A DNA stretch of 64,000 bases from Leptospira soteropolitanensis (GCF_026151655.1 NZ_JAMQPN010000003.1:124001-188000); one strand, 5' to 3'; numbered from the stretch's first letter, positions 45,528 to 54,457 are shown. Numbers and translations: made by a program. The notes: generated from the letters alone by a model not told the origin.

Positions 45528-47606
45528 GTGAGTTTTCTAGGCCGCCTTCGCTCCTTACCGTTCTTTGATCTCCTTTTCTTTTTTTCTTGTATTTTTTTAG
45601 TTTGGAACCTCCACCGGTATGTGGAACCAGTTCCCGTTTCCTCTTTTTATCCTTCCTTCCTTTTGCAATTTTCTTTTGGTTTTTTTCCGCAAATGTACCA
45701 GAGAAAATGGGGAAGGATTTTTACAGCTTTCGGAGTCTTTACTTTCTTACGACTGCCATATCTATCGGGTTTACCCATGTTGGGTTCTTATCAGTTGGTA
45801 GGATTGTTTCTTGGTGCGATCCTTGGCATCTGGACTAGAGAAATCATCCTTGTACTACTGGGTAGAAATGAAATCGCACTTCCCAAACAGTCGGAACAAA
45901 TTTTGACAGACTGGATGATTCGTAATCCCACAGGCAAATCCAACCTTCCTCTTTGGTATTCCACCTACTTTGGGTTTGTATTGTTTTTTTTGATTCTCAC
46001 TGTGCTTTGTTTTTTCCAATACCAGGGTCTGGGTTTGGTGTCAGGTCTTGGAATCCAAGAATATTTATACTTTCCCTCACTTTCTTCTCGGGAAGCGATG
46101 GGCCTTTCTTGTAAAATTTTAGTTCCAGTTTCTCTTGTAGTTGTGTATCTTTTTTCGGAAGAAAGATCCATGCCTACACCATCTAAGGATAGTTTGTCGG
46201 AACAACTTAGATTTGGGATTTTTCTGGGTTTTGGTATCAATATACTTGTTATGTGCATCCAATCTGTATGGAGTTTGAAGTTTTTTTCTGAAGGAACTTT
46301 AGAAAGTGTGAGTGCGGGTCGTAGTACAGGTCTTTTACAAGATTCAGGTTCTGCTTCATGGATTTTGCCGGTTCTATCATTATTATGGATTTCGAAACTT
46401 GTAAATAATTGGCGTAAATCCAAAGAGAGATTCAGTTTGGTTTTTGCTATTTTAACTTTCTTTTTGGTAACTTGGCTCGGATTAAAACAAGGGAAAGCAT
46501 TTTGGGTGATTTGGTCTATTTCTATTGCCATTGGCATAATACACCTAACGACAGATATATGGATTGTATCCATTACTAAAAAAAGAATCATGCGGGTTGG
46601 AATGTATTTATTAATTCCCATTCTTGGTTTTTTTGCTTTATATGGGCTCAGTTTTTTACAAAAAGATTGGGATCTAGTTGAGTTATCCAAAAGAACCATG
46701 ACAACCATACCTGTTTGGAAGTCGGATCCATATTTAGCTTTAAAAAGAATGGATGTTGTCAGAGCGGAACTTCTGACCATTTGTATGGAAGGTATCAAAA
46801 ACAATCCTTGGCTCGGAAATGGAATTGGATCTTTCCCACTTGCGATGTTAGATCCTTTCCGCATAGGTACAAAAACATCGAGCCCATTAATCGACTTTCC
46901 CCCCAATTTTTATCTTTGGTTGTTGCATGATTTGGGAATTCTCGGGGCCGCAGTATTTTTATTTTATATTGGATTGTTCCTATGGGAGAGAGGGCTTTGG
47001 AAACAAACCTTACTTCTGGTTTTACCGCTTTTTTTTGGAGTTCAATTCCAAAATTCTGATGGGGCCTTCCTATGTTTTTATTTGGTTCTTTTTGGAGAAA
47101 AAGGATCGGGGTATTCGCCTTCATTTGAAAAGTTTAGAAAAACCATTTGGTTTTCCCCTTTGCTCCTGATCCTTTCTATAGGTTTACCGGTAAACTATGC
47201 ATTATTTTATTCGCAAAGGTATTGGGATTTTGGGATTGGTTCTGAGTTTCGAAAAACACAGCTAAAAGAATTCCAAACTGCTGCTACATTACCTCCAAGA
47301 GCACCTAACTTTAAATATGAGTTTCACGGGAAGGTTTGGGAATGGAAACTTTCTGAATTTGGTCAATCAAGGTCAGGAAGAATTTTTTTAGAAACAAACG
47401 ACAAAAGCCCTGTTGTGGAAATTTTGTTTTTAAATTCAGATCGAAACATCATAAAACAAGAGTTATTCACCGAATCTAAGCAAGGATATGGATGGACTGG
47501 AGAATGCCCTAAAGGAGCATCCTTTGTCAGATTAAAATCTAGATCTAAATTAGAATTCCGGTTGCCCAGGTCTCAGTTTGATGGGAACAACCGAATCCAG
47601 TTTTAA
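45528..47606 (+). CDS. O-antigen ligase/polymerase-like membrane protein
   Basis: A 692-residue protein with about eleven to twelve membrane helices over residues 10-560 and a soluble C-terminus (about 560-692). A periplasmic loop with NPWLGNGIGSFPL is typical of O-antigen ligase (Wzy_C) proteins, which join sugar chains in lipopolysaccharide assembly. The start is GTG. It ends 3 bases before the convergent DUF4442 gene. It is isolated from other polysaccharide genes, so the donor and acceptor are unknown. Confidence 0.78.
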   Translation: MSFLGRLRSLPFFDLLFFFSCIFLVWNLHRYVEPVPVSSFYPSFLLQFSFGFFPQMYQRKWGRIFTAFGVFTFLRLPYLSGLPMLGSYQLVGLFLGAILGIWTREIILVLLGRNEIALPKQSEQILTDWMIRNPTGKSNLPLWYSTYFGFVLFFLILTVLCFFQYQGLGLVSGLGIQEYLYFPSLSSREAMGLSCKILVPVSLVVVYLFSEERSMPTPSKDSLSEQLRFGIFLGFGINILVMCIQSVWSLKFFSEGTLESVSAGRSTGLLQDSGSASWILPVLSLLWISKLVNNWRKSKERFSLVFAILTFFLVTWLGLKQGKAFWVIWSISIAIGIIHLTTDIWIVSITKKRIMRVGMYLLIPILGFFALYGLSFLQKDWDLVELSKRTMTTIPVWKSDPYLALKRMDVVRAELLTICMEGIKNNPWLGNGIGSFPLAMLDPFRIGTKTSSPLIDFPPNFYLWLLHDLGILGAAVFLFYIGLFLWERGLWKQTLLLVLPLFFGVQFQNSDGAFLCFYLVLFGEKGSGYSPSFEKFRKTIWFSPLLLILSIGLPVNYALFYSQRYWDFGIGSEFRKTQLKEFQTAATLPPRAPNFKYEFHGKVWEWKLSEFGQSRSGRIFLETNDKSPVVEILFLNSDRNIIKQELFTESKQGYGWTGECPKGASFVRLKSRSKLEFRLPRSQFDGNNRIQF

Positions 47607-47609
47607 AAC

Positions 47610-48104
47610 TTAAACCAATCTTCGAATGTATAAATCCTTGGTGATTTTGGAGACGGTTTTCCCATCTTCACCAACAACTTCTGTTTCATAGGTTCGAATG
47701 GTTTTTTTCTCTTTTTTTAAAAGCTCTTTTAGATCTTCAAACTCACTGTTGGGGATATGGAAGGTGGCGGTAACTGTTCCTTCTCCGGGTTTGACAAAAT
47801 CAATTTTTGCACCTTTGTCCCAAACCATATAATCTTTTCCAAGATTCATCATCAGTAAAAACATAAAGAAGGGATCGCACATGGAGTAAAGAGATCCTCC
47901 GAAATGGGTGCCCACATAATTCGTGTTTGATAATATAAGAGGCATTGTAACTACCATAGTATTTTTGTCTACGAGCTTTGGCAGTATATTTGCACCTTCA
48001 TAGGGTTTGAACATGCGAAATGCTTGTTCGAACCCGTAGGTTTGTTCTAAAAAATGCCACAAGGGATGGACTTTGTATTCCAAGAGAATTTCTCTGTGTC
48101 TCAT
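47610..48104 (-). CDS. DUF4442 hotdog-fold protein (thioesterase-like)
   Basis: A 164-residue protein with the hotdog pattern: a long N-terminal helix, TNYVGTHFGGSLYSMCDPFF, and WDKGAKIDFVKPGEG with a typical beta-turn. DUF4442 members resemble PaaI-type thioesterases. The ATG at 48104 (MRHREILL) is preferred to a TTG 15 bases upstream. The ligand is unknown. Confidence 0.83.
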   Translation of the reverse strand: MRHREILLEYKVHPLWHFLEQTYGFEQAFRMFKPYEGANILPKLVDKNTMVVTMPLILSNTNYVGTHFGGSLYSMCDPFFMFLLMMNLGKDYMVWDKGAKIDFVKPGEGTVTATFHIPNSEFEDLKELLKKEKKTIRTYETEVVGEDGKTVSKITKDLYIRRLV

Positions 48105-48178
48105 AAACACAAGGTTCAAAAATATAGAACGACTGGTCTACTATTTCTTCTTGCTATTAACAATGAAATTGAAAAAAA

Positions 48179-49429
48179 TTACGACCTCTGTAAACCTAAA
48201 AGTTCGTCTGTGTCGTTCGAAATTTCACCTAATTTACTTTTCATACTAAAACTAAGTTGTAGGATTTCTTGTTGGGCATCTAGAATTTCCTCAGATTCTC
48301 TTTGGATCGTATCAGAAAGTGTTTGGATATCTTCTAAATTCGTATGTATCGTGATGATTTCGCCATAAACTTCACCTGAGGTATCTCTTACTCTTTCCGC
48401 TACATCATCCAGTGTTTTTGCCTTGGAAAGGATCGCACCCCCTCTTGATTTTAATTCTTGAATGGATTGAATGACCTCGGCAATGGTTCCGTGAACAATA
48501 TGAATTTCATTTGCGATGAACTGAAAAGCATTACTAGATTCTGAACCTAATTTTTCTGCTTTTCCATAATCACTTACGTTCTCTTTGAGGATCTTTGTGA
48601 TTTGTTTTGCATTGTTGGCAGTCATTGTTGATAGTTTTCCAATTTCATCAGCAATCACAGTAAATCCTTTCCCGTCGGTACCTGAATGCGTTGCTTCGAT
48701 AGCAGCATTAATCGCAAGTAAGTTCGTTTCTTTGGAAACTCCATTGATAAGGTCAATGAGTTTTAAAATACTACCAGAGGATTCACTAAACTTTTTAATC
48801 GTTTTATTTGTATCTTCTACTTTCAATCGACCATCTTTACTTAAAAATACTAAATTCTCCATCGTTTCATTTCTACTTTGGATTTCTGCAATGACGATGT
48901 TTACAATATCAAACATGATATTGATTTCTTCAGATGTTTTCCCAACGGCATCCATTAGTTTCACTTCTTCTAATGCTAGTTGTGAAACAATCTTATATAC
49001 ATTATTGATATCTTGTCCAATAGTGTGAATTTTATCATTCAAATCTAAGATATGTCCTGAGATTGTGTCCATTCTTTCTTTGACAGAAGAACAGTGTTGC
49101 AAAAGGGAATCAGAAAAATCGTTAATATCGATCCCGCATCCTGAAAGTAGAAGTACTGGGTCTACCGTTTGGGATTTGGATCCTACCAACGTTTTGATTA
49201 TTTTACGTTTTTTATAAAGTATAAAAAAGGAAAAAACAGTGAGTAAAACGATTCCACCACTCATAATTATGGAGAACGAAGTGGGAGAGGTAATCAATCC
49301 AGATTGTAATATGATTGTAATCGAAAAAACAATCAGGATTAATACTAAGTAAATTTCTAAACGAATGATTTTCGGATAAATATCATATTTTTCGTTTTCT
49401 ATTTCACGTTTAATTTTATTATTTCTCAT
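48179..49429 (-). CDS. Methyl-accepting chemotaxis protein without a periplasmic sensor domain
   Basis: A 416-residue chemoreceptor. Two N-terminal membrane helices (about 25-48 and 53-72) are joined by only a few residues, so nothing is available outside the membrane for ligand binding. A short linker leads directly into the cytoplasmic signalling domain, with the tip ETNLLAINAAIEATHSG and GKGFTVIADEIGKLS. Input must come from inside the cell or the membrane. It is divergent, across 75 bases, from a coiled-coil gene and a PYP homologue, so it may relay light signals from PYP to CheA (inference). Confidence 0.9.
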   Translation of the reverse strand: MRNNKIKREIENEKYDIYPKIIRLEIYLVLILIVFSITIILQSGLITSPTSFSIIMSGGIVLLTVFSFFILYKKRKIIKTLVGSKSQTVDPVLLLSGCGIDINDFSDSLLQHCSSVKERMDTISGHILDLNDKIHTIGQDINNVYKIVSQLALEEVKLMDAVGKTSEEINIMFDIVNIVIAEIQSRNETMENLVFLSKDGRLKVEDTNKTIKKFSESSGSILKLIDLINGVSKETNLLAINAAIEATHSGTDGKGFTVIADEIGKLSTMTANNAKQITKILKENVSDYGKAEKLGSESSNAFQFIANEIHIVHGTIAEVIQSIQELKSRGGAILSKAKTLDDVAERVRDTSGEVYGEIITIHTNLEDIQTLSDTIQRESEEILDAQQEILQLSFSMKSKLGEISNDTDELLGLQRS

Positions 49430-49504
49430 TAATTAATCGAAATGCACTTTTTTTAAATTTTTTCTAGAGAAATTGTTACATTCCTCGATCTAATCCTTTA
49501 GACT

Positions 49505-49909
49505 ATGATATTTACTAAAAGGGAAATTGACGAACACTTTCCTCTGGCCGAACGTTTGCGTTTGGAAAAAGCGAAATCTCAAAACTCCGTCATTTATTGG
49601 ATCAATGAGTTGGTTCGCAACCAAGTGCGTGGTGCAGAAGATGTTACTAGCCTCATAGAGGTGACAAAAGATTTAATTGCTCAGGTAGAAGCATTGTATG
49701 CAGAAAAGGAAAATTCATTTTCCAATGGAACAACAATTCAGTCCAATCATTCAGAAGCTGAGTTATTAAAAGACCAACTAGCCAGCTTATACGAAGAGAA
49801 GGAAATGTTGTTCTCGAAAACCAAAACAAATTCTATGGAAGAGGTAATCGCCCTTATCCAAGGAATGGAAGAACAATTGAATTCTATGTATTCTGAATAC
49901 GAAACTTAA
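49505..49909 (+). CDS. Coiled-coil hypothetical protein upstream of PYP
   Basis: A 134-residue soluble protein. An N-terminal segment (MIFTKREIDEHFPLAERLRL) is followed by long amphipathic helices with acidic and basic residues (EVTKDLIAQVEALYAEKE, QLASLYEEKEMLF, ALIQGMEEQLNSMYSEYE). No family is recognised. It is followed 21 bases later by the PYP homologue and probably forms one operon with it. It could be a partner linking PYP to the chemoreceptor (inference). Confidence 0.7.
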   Translation: MIFTKREIDEHFPLAERLRLEKAKSQNSVIYWINELVRNQVRGAEDVTSLIEVTKDLIAQVEALYAEKENSFSNGTTIQSNHSEAELLKDQLASLYEEKEMLFSKTKTNSMEEVIALIQGMEEQLNSMYSEYET

Positions 49910-49930
49910 AAAAAATTAGGAACTAAATTG

Positions 49931-50302
49931 ATGAGCAAATTTATAGACACAAATACTTTTGGCAAACTTGGAACATTGACACAGACCGATGCGGATGCGG
50001 CACCTTTTGGCATTGTGAAGGTTGATAATAACGGAAAAATTCTATTGTATAATAAATACGAGTCAGAACTTGCCAATGTACCGATACAAACTGCTGTAGG
50101 GAAAAACTTCTTTACTGAAGTTGCAATTTGTACGAATAACAGAATTTTTTATGGAAGATTTAAAGAAGGAATGGTCACAGGAGACTTAGACATTGCCTTT
50201 AATTATGTGTTCACTTATAAAATGAAACCTACCAATGTGGTTATTCATTTGTATCATGATAAATCATCAGATACAAATTGGATTTTTGTCAAACTGAGGT
50301 AA
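49931..50302 (+). CDS. pyp: Photoactive yellow protein homologue
   Basis: PYP is a small blue-light receptor of PAS fold that carries p-coumaric acid on a cysteine thioester. This 123-residue protein aligns with Halorhodospira PYP without gaps over most of its length, with an offset of two. Conserved residues (Halorhodospira numbers in brackets): Y40 (Y42), E44 (E46), C67 (C69), Y92 (Y94), F94 (F96), Y96 (Y98), M98 (M100). The segment VGKNFFTEVAICTNNRIFYG contains the chromophore Cys. Positions T50 and R52 are A48 and V50 here, so the absorption maximum and photocycle may differ. ATG 49931 is used; AGGA lies about 9 bases upstream. It is soluble and cytoplasmic. Confidence 0.9.
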   Translation: MSKFIDTNTFGKLGTLTQTDADAAPFGIVKVDNNGKILLYNKYESELANVPIQTAVGKNFFTEVAICTNNRIFYGRFKEGMVTGDLDIAFNYVFTYKMKPTNVVIHLYHDKSSDTNWIFVKLR

Positions 50303-50310
50303 CGAATCTT

Positions 50311-51729
50311 TTACTTTAATAAGTAGAGTTTTTCTTTAAGATACTCTTCGATCCCGGAGAGACTGGCAAAGTAACTCGTTTGTTTGTCTTCTTCTGGGAT
50401 TTTGTGTTCTATTTTTCTTTCTAACTTTAAGATGAGTTCTGTATATTGAATCGAATCCATCCCATAATCGTAAACTAAATGTTTATTTTCTTCTGGCTTT
50501 AACCCAAGGATTGATTCTAAAATTTCCCTAACACTAAAATGGGAATCGATTTGTTTTTGATTTTTCAAAATTGATATCTGATTTTGAATTTGTCGGTAAT
50601 GTTCGTTACAAAGTTTGGTGATGGTTGGATAGTCCGGTTTCCCATTGGGAAGTTTTGGAATCGATTCTTTTTGTAATACAACTCTAGGAACATGGCTATC
50701 CGGAAGTTCCTTTCTTAAGTTCTCTAAAATTTCTGACGTAGGCAACTGACTTGTACAAAATAGACCGATGGTTTCCCCAAATCCAAAATTGTCTTTTACC
50801 GGTACACATAGAAATTCACCAGGTAGGGCAAGCCCCAAAATTTCAGATTCTATTCGATCTAAAGAAACTCGTTTCCCGTTGTGTTTAATGATTCTATCTT
50901 TTCTTCCTAAAAGAAACCATCCCAGCTCGGACCAATTGCCTAAATCACCCGTCGGATAATACGCGTTTAATGACAAACTATGTTTGGTCCAACCCTCTTT
51001 TTCCAACAGAAAAGATTCAAGGGAAAGAAACGGACTTTGTATTTGTAATTCGGTTTCCTCTGGTCCAGATTCGGATTTGAATTTTGTTTGGATTGTGGGA
51101 AGGATTTGGAATCTATTTTGCCGGAGTGGGTCCCTGTAACCGATTCCCCCGGTTTCGGTAGAACCGTAAATTTCGAGTACAGAGATCCCTCCCTTGTCGC
51201 GCAAACTTCGAGACAGAGGAACTGGGAATTTCATTCCAGAAACAACAGCAGATTCTGGGAGTGGATTTCCTAAAGATAAAATAGATTGTAATTTTGGAGC
51301 AGAAGTGATCCAGAGTTTTCTATTTTCTGATGAGGGTGATACATCAATAGAGACACCGAACCGTTTTGGTAATAAGTAACCCCAAAGTAAACCGTAGAGG
51401 TGACAGAGAGGCACTTGCACATGAACCGTGCCTATATTCTCATAAAGAGATTGGATTTCCGTTTTTTTTTCCCAATAAACCAGCTCTTCTTCGATCTCGT
51501 TCCATTGTTTGACAACCATTTTGGGGAGGCCAGTGGATCCCGAAGTCACAAGGCAAAAGGACTTTTTCGTTTCAAGGAATGGGAGGGGGAAGGCAGATAA
51601 ATGTTCTTCGAGTTTGGTCCCTTTCCAGAGTGGATCCACAAGGATAGGATTTTGCTGGGACACTAAATCGAATTCGAAGTTTCCGGAAAGAAAATACTCG
51701 TTGTTTGCGAATCGAAGGACAGAGGCCAT
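50311..51729 (-). CDS. AMP-forming acyl/aryl ligase fused to an acyl carrier protein domain
   Basis: A 472-residue protein. The adenylation domain (about 1-370) has TSGSTGLPK at 62-70, YGSTETGG, a TGD motif followed by GRKDRIIKHNGKR, and the catalytic lysine in LPNGKPD. It is short at the N-terminus compared with ordinary ligases. The C-terminal carrier domain (about 395-472) has GMDS with S426 as the phosphopantetheine site. It would activate a carboxylic acid and hold it as a thioester. It is convergent with the PYP gene (8 bases). A role in activating p-coumarate for PYP is possible but unproven; fatty-acid or polyketide-type use is equally plausible. Confidence 0.83.
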   Translation of the reverse strand: MASVLRFANNEYFLSGNFEFDLVSQQNPILVDPLWKGTKLEEHLSAFPLPFLETKKSFCLVTSGSTGLPKMVVKQWNEIEEELVYWEKKTEIQSLYENIGTVHVQVPLCHLYGLLWGYLLPKRFGVSIDVSPSSENRKLWITSAPKLQSILSLGNPLPESAVVSGMKFPVPLSRSLRDKGGISVLEIYGSTETGGIGYRDPLRQNRFQILPTIQTKFKSESGPEETELQIQSPFLSLESFLLEKEGWTKHSLSLNAYYPTGDLGNWSELGWFLLGRKDRIIKHNGKRVSLDRIESEILGLALPGEFLCVPVKDNFGFGETIGLFCTSQLPTSEILENLRKELPDSHVPRVVLQKESIPKLPNGKPDYPTITKLCNEHYRQIQNQISILKNQKQIDSHFSVREILESILGLKPEENKHLVYDYGMDSIQYTELILKLERKIEHKIPEEDKQTSYFASLSGIEEYLKEKLYLLK

Positions 51730-51730
51730 A

Positions 51731-51768
51731 AAACAAAAATCCTTCCCCTAGAGAACAGAGGAAGGATT
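51731..51768 (-). terminator. Terminator after the LruC-domain lipoprotein gene
   Basis: A 9-bp stem (AATCCTTCC at 51738-51746, GGAAGGATT at 51760-51768) with a 13-base loop. On the minus strand it is followed by TTTTGTTTT, ending the lipoprotein transcript just before the ligase gene start. Confidence 0.7.
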
Positions 51769-51791
51769 TCTTAGGAAAGTTAGATTTATAT

Positions 51792-53537
51792 TTAAGCTGC
51801 TTGTTGTTTTTCCAAACGCTTTTTCATTAGGAATCCAAGAGCTGCTCCCACAACGATCAAACTTGCCGACACTTCGAAAGCATTTTTGCGAACTGCTTTC
51901 AGTAGGTAAGCAGAAAAACCATTGTCTGCATAGAAGTCACTCACCCTTACAACGTAAGAAGGACGGTTCGGTGCTGGGATTTGGTCTACATGTAAATACC
52001 AATCCTTATGTGCGACACCATTCGAATGCATCCAAGAGTTAAAGAAGATATAACCAGATGTGGATGGTTTACGAATGTCTGCCCCTTCTGTTGGGTGGTT
52101 GAAAACTCCCGGAACTACAATAGCCCAAGGAAAACCACTTTTATCTAAGAAGGAGTCCTTACCATTTGCATCTTTATAATAACCTGGACGGTAGATTTGT
52201 CTAAACACTCCATCTGTCTTCTGATTGATCGCTAAGAAGTAATTTAGGTGTCCACCTACTAAGTTTTTAGTTACATTCAAATCCACTGGTTCTTCAAACG
52301 TAATGGTAACATTGGCAGTCACTCCACGCACAAAGTCATTGATCGTAAAAGTGGTTCCGGCACTAGGAGCATTTTTTTTACCAAATAATGTTTTGTCAGA
52401 ACTTGGAAGAAGAAGGATTCCTCGTTTGAGTTGCGCTGCGTTTAAATTCCCTCCAGTGCAATCACCAGCTACATTTGCCGTATATTTAGGTGCAGACGCA
52501 CAGCCATTCCAAGGATTTCCACTTCCGTCTACGTAACTGACTTGTACGTTTGCGTTTGTTGGAACATCTAAAGAAAGTCGTAATTCGTGGTTGTATCCTG
52601 CACCTTTAGCGACGTGAGTATAAGTTCCACGAATCGTCTTAACTTTGTTTGTTGGAGTTTTGTCCATCTCTGTTGTGAAAATAGTAGAATGGTCATTTAG
52701 ATCTGCATCTCCTGCGGAAGGATACATATCTTCGAAGGCAATCGTGTATCTACCGGATCTAGCAGTGGAGGCAAGACTTGGATCCTCTGGAAATTCATCG
52801 TAAACATTGGCAATTCCATCACAATCTGTATCAACCGCTTGCACACATCCATTCACAGGTTGAAAATTAGTTGTATCAACATTGACTACAGGAGCCACAA
52901 CGACAGTTCCTTCTGCTCCATTGCCAGTTGCCGGTTGTTGTACTGGAGCCGTTCCTGTAATTTCCACCACTTCCCCTGTGGTTGGATTCACTCCCACTAC
53001 GCTAATTTCTACGGTGGTTACTGTGGGAGGAACACTCACAGGAATCGTTGCTGAACCGTTGGAATCAGTGGTTCCTGTTCCCACAACGTTTGGTTCTCCT
53101 GTGGTTGTCGTTTCTGTGACAGTCACAGGTGCATTTGCTACCGGACCGGACTCGTTAGAAACAACGACGGTCACAGGGACAGTGACGTTGGTTTCAAAAT
53201 TAAAATTTCCACCATTGGTTTGGTCTACAACAACCACTGTTGTTTCATTGTTCACAGTAGTGGGTGCTGGGGTGACTACTTCTGGGGTGGTTGTGGTTTG
53301 GTTCCCATTTGTAGTATCGCCTGTAGTATTCCCTTCAGGTGCTGTCACTTGTGTTGGGTCGGTAGTTTCTAAACCGACTACAGTAAATGTGCCATCGCCA
53401 GTGCTTGCTGCTTCTGCTTTGGTCTCCGTGGAACCGTCTCCTAGGCCCAAAAAGGGAAGGAGCAATAGACCTTTCTTTTTATTGGAGCAATCCAAAATTA
53501 AGAGAGGAATTGATAAAAGAACTAACCATCGTTTCAT
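51792..53537 (-). CDS. LruC-domain lipoprotein with Thr/Val-rich repeats and C-terminal membrane anchor
   Basis: A 581-residue lipoprotein with a signal peptide (MKRWLVLLSIPLLILDC). Residues about 45-240 are a low-complexity, Thr/Val-rich region that includes a bacterial Ig-like segment (VSNESGPVANAPVTVTETTT). A Ca2+-type DTDCDGIANVYDEFPEDP loop leads into the LruC domain (about 260-545, with SGRYTIAFEDMYPSAGDADL), known from Leptospira. The C-terminus has a hydrophobic stretch and basic tail (LIVVGAALGFLMKKRLEK). It is probably surface- or membrane-exposed. ATG 53537 has AGGA upstream. Confidence 0.87.
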   Translation of the reverse strand: MKRWLVLLSIPLLILDCSNKKKGLLLLPFLGLGDGSTETKAEAASTGDGTFTVVGLETTDPTQVTAPEGNTTGDTTNGNQTTTTPEVVTPAPTTVNNETTVVVVDQTNGGNFNFETNVTVPVTVVVSNESGPVANAPVTVTETTTTGEPNVVGTGTTDSNGSATIPVSVPPTVTTVEISVVGVNPTTGEVVEITGTAPVQQPATGNGAEGTVVVAPVVNVDTTNFQPVNGCVQAVDTDCDGIANVYDEFPEDPSLASTARSGRYTIAFEDMYPSAGDADLNDHSTIFTTEMDKTPTNKVKTIRGTYTHVAKGAGYNHELRLSLDVPTNANVQVSYVDGSGNPWNGCASAPKYTANVAGDCTGGNLNAAQLKRGILLLPSSDKTLFGKKNAPSAGTTFTINDFVRGVTANVTITFEEPVDLNVTKNLVGGHLNYFLAINQKTDGVFRQIYRPGYYKDANGKDSFLDKSGFPWAIVVPGVFNHPTEGADIRKPSTSGYIFFNSWMHSNGVAHKDWYLHVDQIPAPNRPSYVVRVSDFYADNGFSAYLLKAVRKNAFEVSASLIVVGAALGFLMKKRLEKQQAA

Positions 53538-53684
53538 GTTGAAATTTCCTATTGTATAGGGAATTAAACGACAAAAGTTAGAAAAAATCAACGGGTATTT
53601 GAAAAAATTTAGGGAAATCCATTGGATTTTTTGGGGAAAGTACGAACACGGATCAAAAAAAAGAATAAAACGACAAAGAAATCA

Positions 53685-53707
53685 GACATAAGTCCTGACT
53701 CTATGTC
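53685..53707 (-). terminator. Weak terminator after the ubiE/menG-like gene
   Basis: A hairpin with arms GACATA (53685-53690) and TATGTC (53702-53707) plus three inner pairs lies just downstream of the methyltransferase stop. On the minus strand it runs into a moderately T-rich stretch. The stem is short, so the call is tentative. Confidence 0.35.
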
Positions 53708-53715
53708 GTATAACT

Positions 53716-54441
53716 TCAGTTTGTCGCTAAATGGGCTACTGCATTGCCAAAGACAAAATTTTGAAATCGAACCTCTCGAAATCCCAATTCCTTTAAAATT
53801 TGGGCCAAGGACTCTTGGTCGGGATAAACCTTGGATGAATGAGGAAGATAATCGAACATCTCATTTGCTTTTCCGTAGAGTAAATACCCAAAAATTGGCA
53901 CAATTTTGAAAAAGTAAAAGTCTGCAAAGAATTTGAGAAATTTGGGCCTTACGCGTCCTACATCCAAATTGACAAAAACTCCATCTTTCTTTAACACTCG
54001 TTTGATCTCAAGAAGGCATTGTTTTAAATCAGAAACATTACGCAGACCAAACCCCATAGTCACAATATCAAAACTGTTATCGGCAAATTGGCTTAGGTTC
54101 ATTGCATCTCCAATGAGGAGTTGGACCCTTGGATCTTTTGGGATCTTGTGGATGGCAAAGGACAACATTTTTTCCGAAAAATCAAGGCCTACCACTCGCT
54201 CCAGGTTTTGGTCCTTGGAAAGCCGAAGAGTGATGTCTCCTGTTCCGCAACAGAGGTCTAAGGCCGATTTAGCCGCAGGAACGCTCTTTTTGGCCTCTTT
54301 TACTACCCAATCTTTCCAACTGCGATGGAGAAAAAAACTATTCCAATCATTAAAACGATCATAGGCTTTCGCGATTCCATCAAAATTGGTTCTTACATAT
54401 TCGGGTTTCTTTTCCTGGGATGGGAGTTGGTATTGGTTCAT
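53716..54441 (-). CDS. menG: Demethylmenaquinone methyltransferase
   Basis: This enzyme methylates demethylmenaquinone in quinone biosynthesis (UbiE/MenG). The 241-residue protein has the family motifs FDGIAKAYDRFNDWNSFF, ALDLCCGTGDIT for SAM binding, MGFGLRNVSD and the C-terminal GNAVAHLATN. The ATG at 54441 fits the family start; in-frame codons upstream lie in the divergent exbB-like gene. Leptospira uses menaquinone, so menG is the better name. Confidence 0.94.
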   Translation of the reverse strand: MNQYQLPSQEKKPEYVRTNFDGIAKAYDRFNDWNSFFLHRSWKDWVVKEAKKSVPAAKSALDLCCGTGDITLRLSKDQNLERVVGLDFSEKMLSFAIHKIPKDPRVQLLIGDAMNLSQFADNSFDIVTMGFGLRNVSDLKQCLLEIKRVLKKDGVFVNLDVGRVRPKFLKFFADFYFFKIVPIFGYLLYGKANEMFDYLPHSSKVYPDQESLAQILKELGFREVRFQNFVFGNAVAHLATN

Positions 54442-54457
54442 AGAGGTCGATACATCC

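Noticed and set aside
45965..46906. A 313-residue open minus-strand frame within the O-antigen ligase-like gene
   Set aside because: The plus-strand protein has membrane helices and the ligase loop motif; the antisense product has no recognisable domain.
52882..53559. A long open plus-strand frame opposite the LruC-domain lipoprotein gene
   Set aside because: It mirrors the Thr/Val-rich repeats of the real gene, giving a low-complexity product with no start signal or family motif.
53622..53909. A plus-strand frame across the gap before the LruC gene and the end of menG
   Set aside because: It starts in an A-rich untranslated region, ends inside the firmly identified menG and has no family features.
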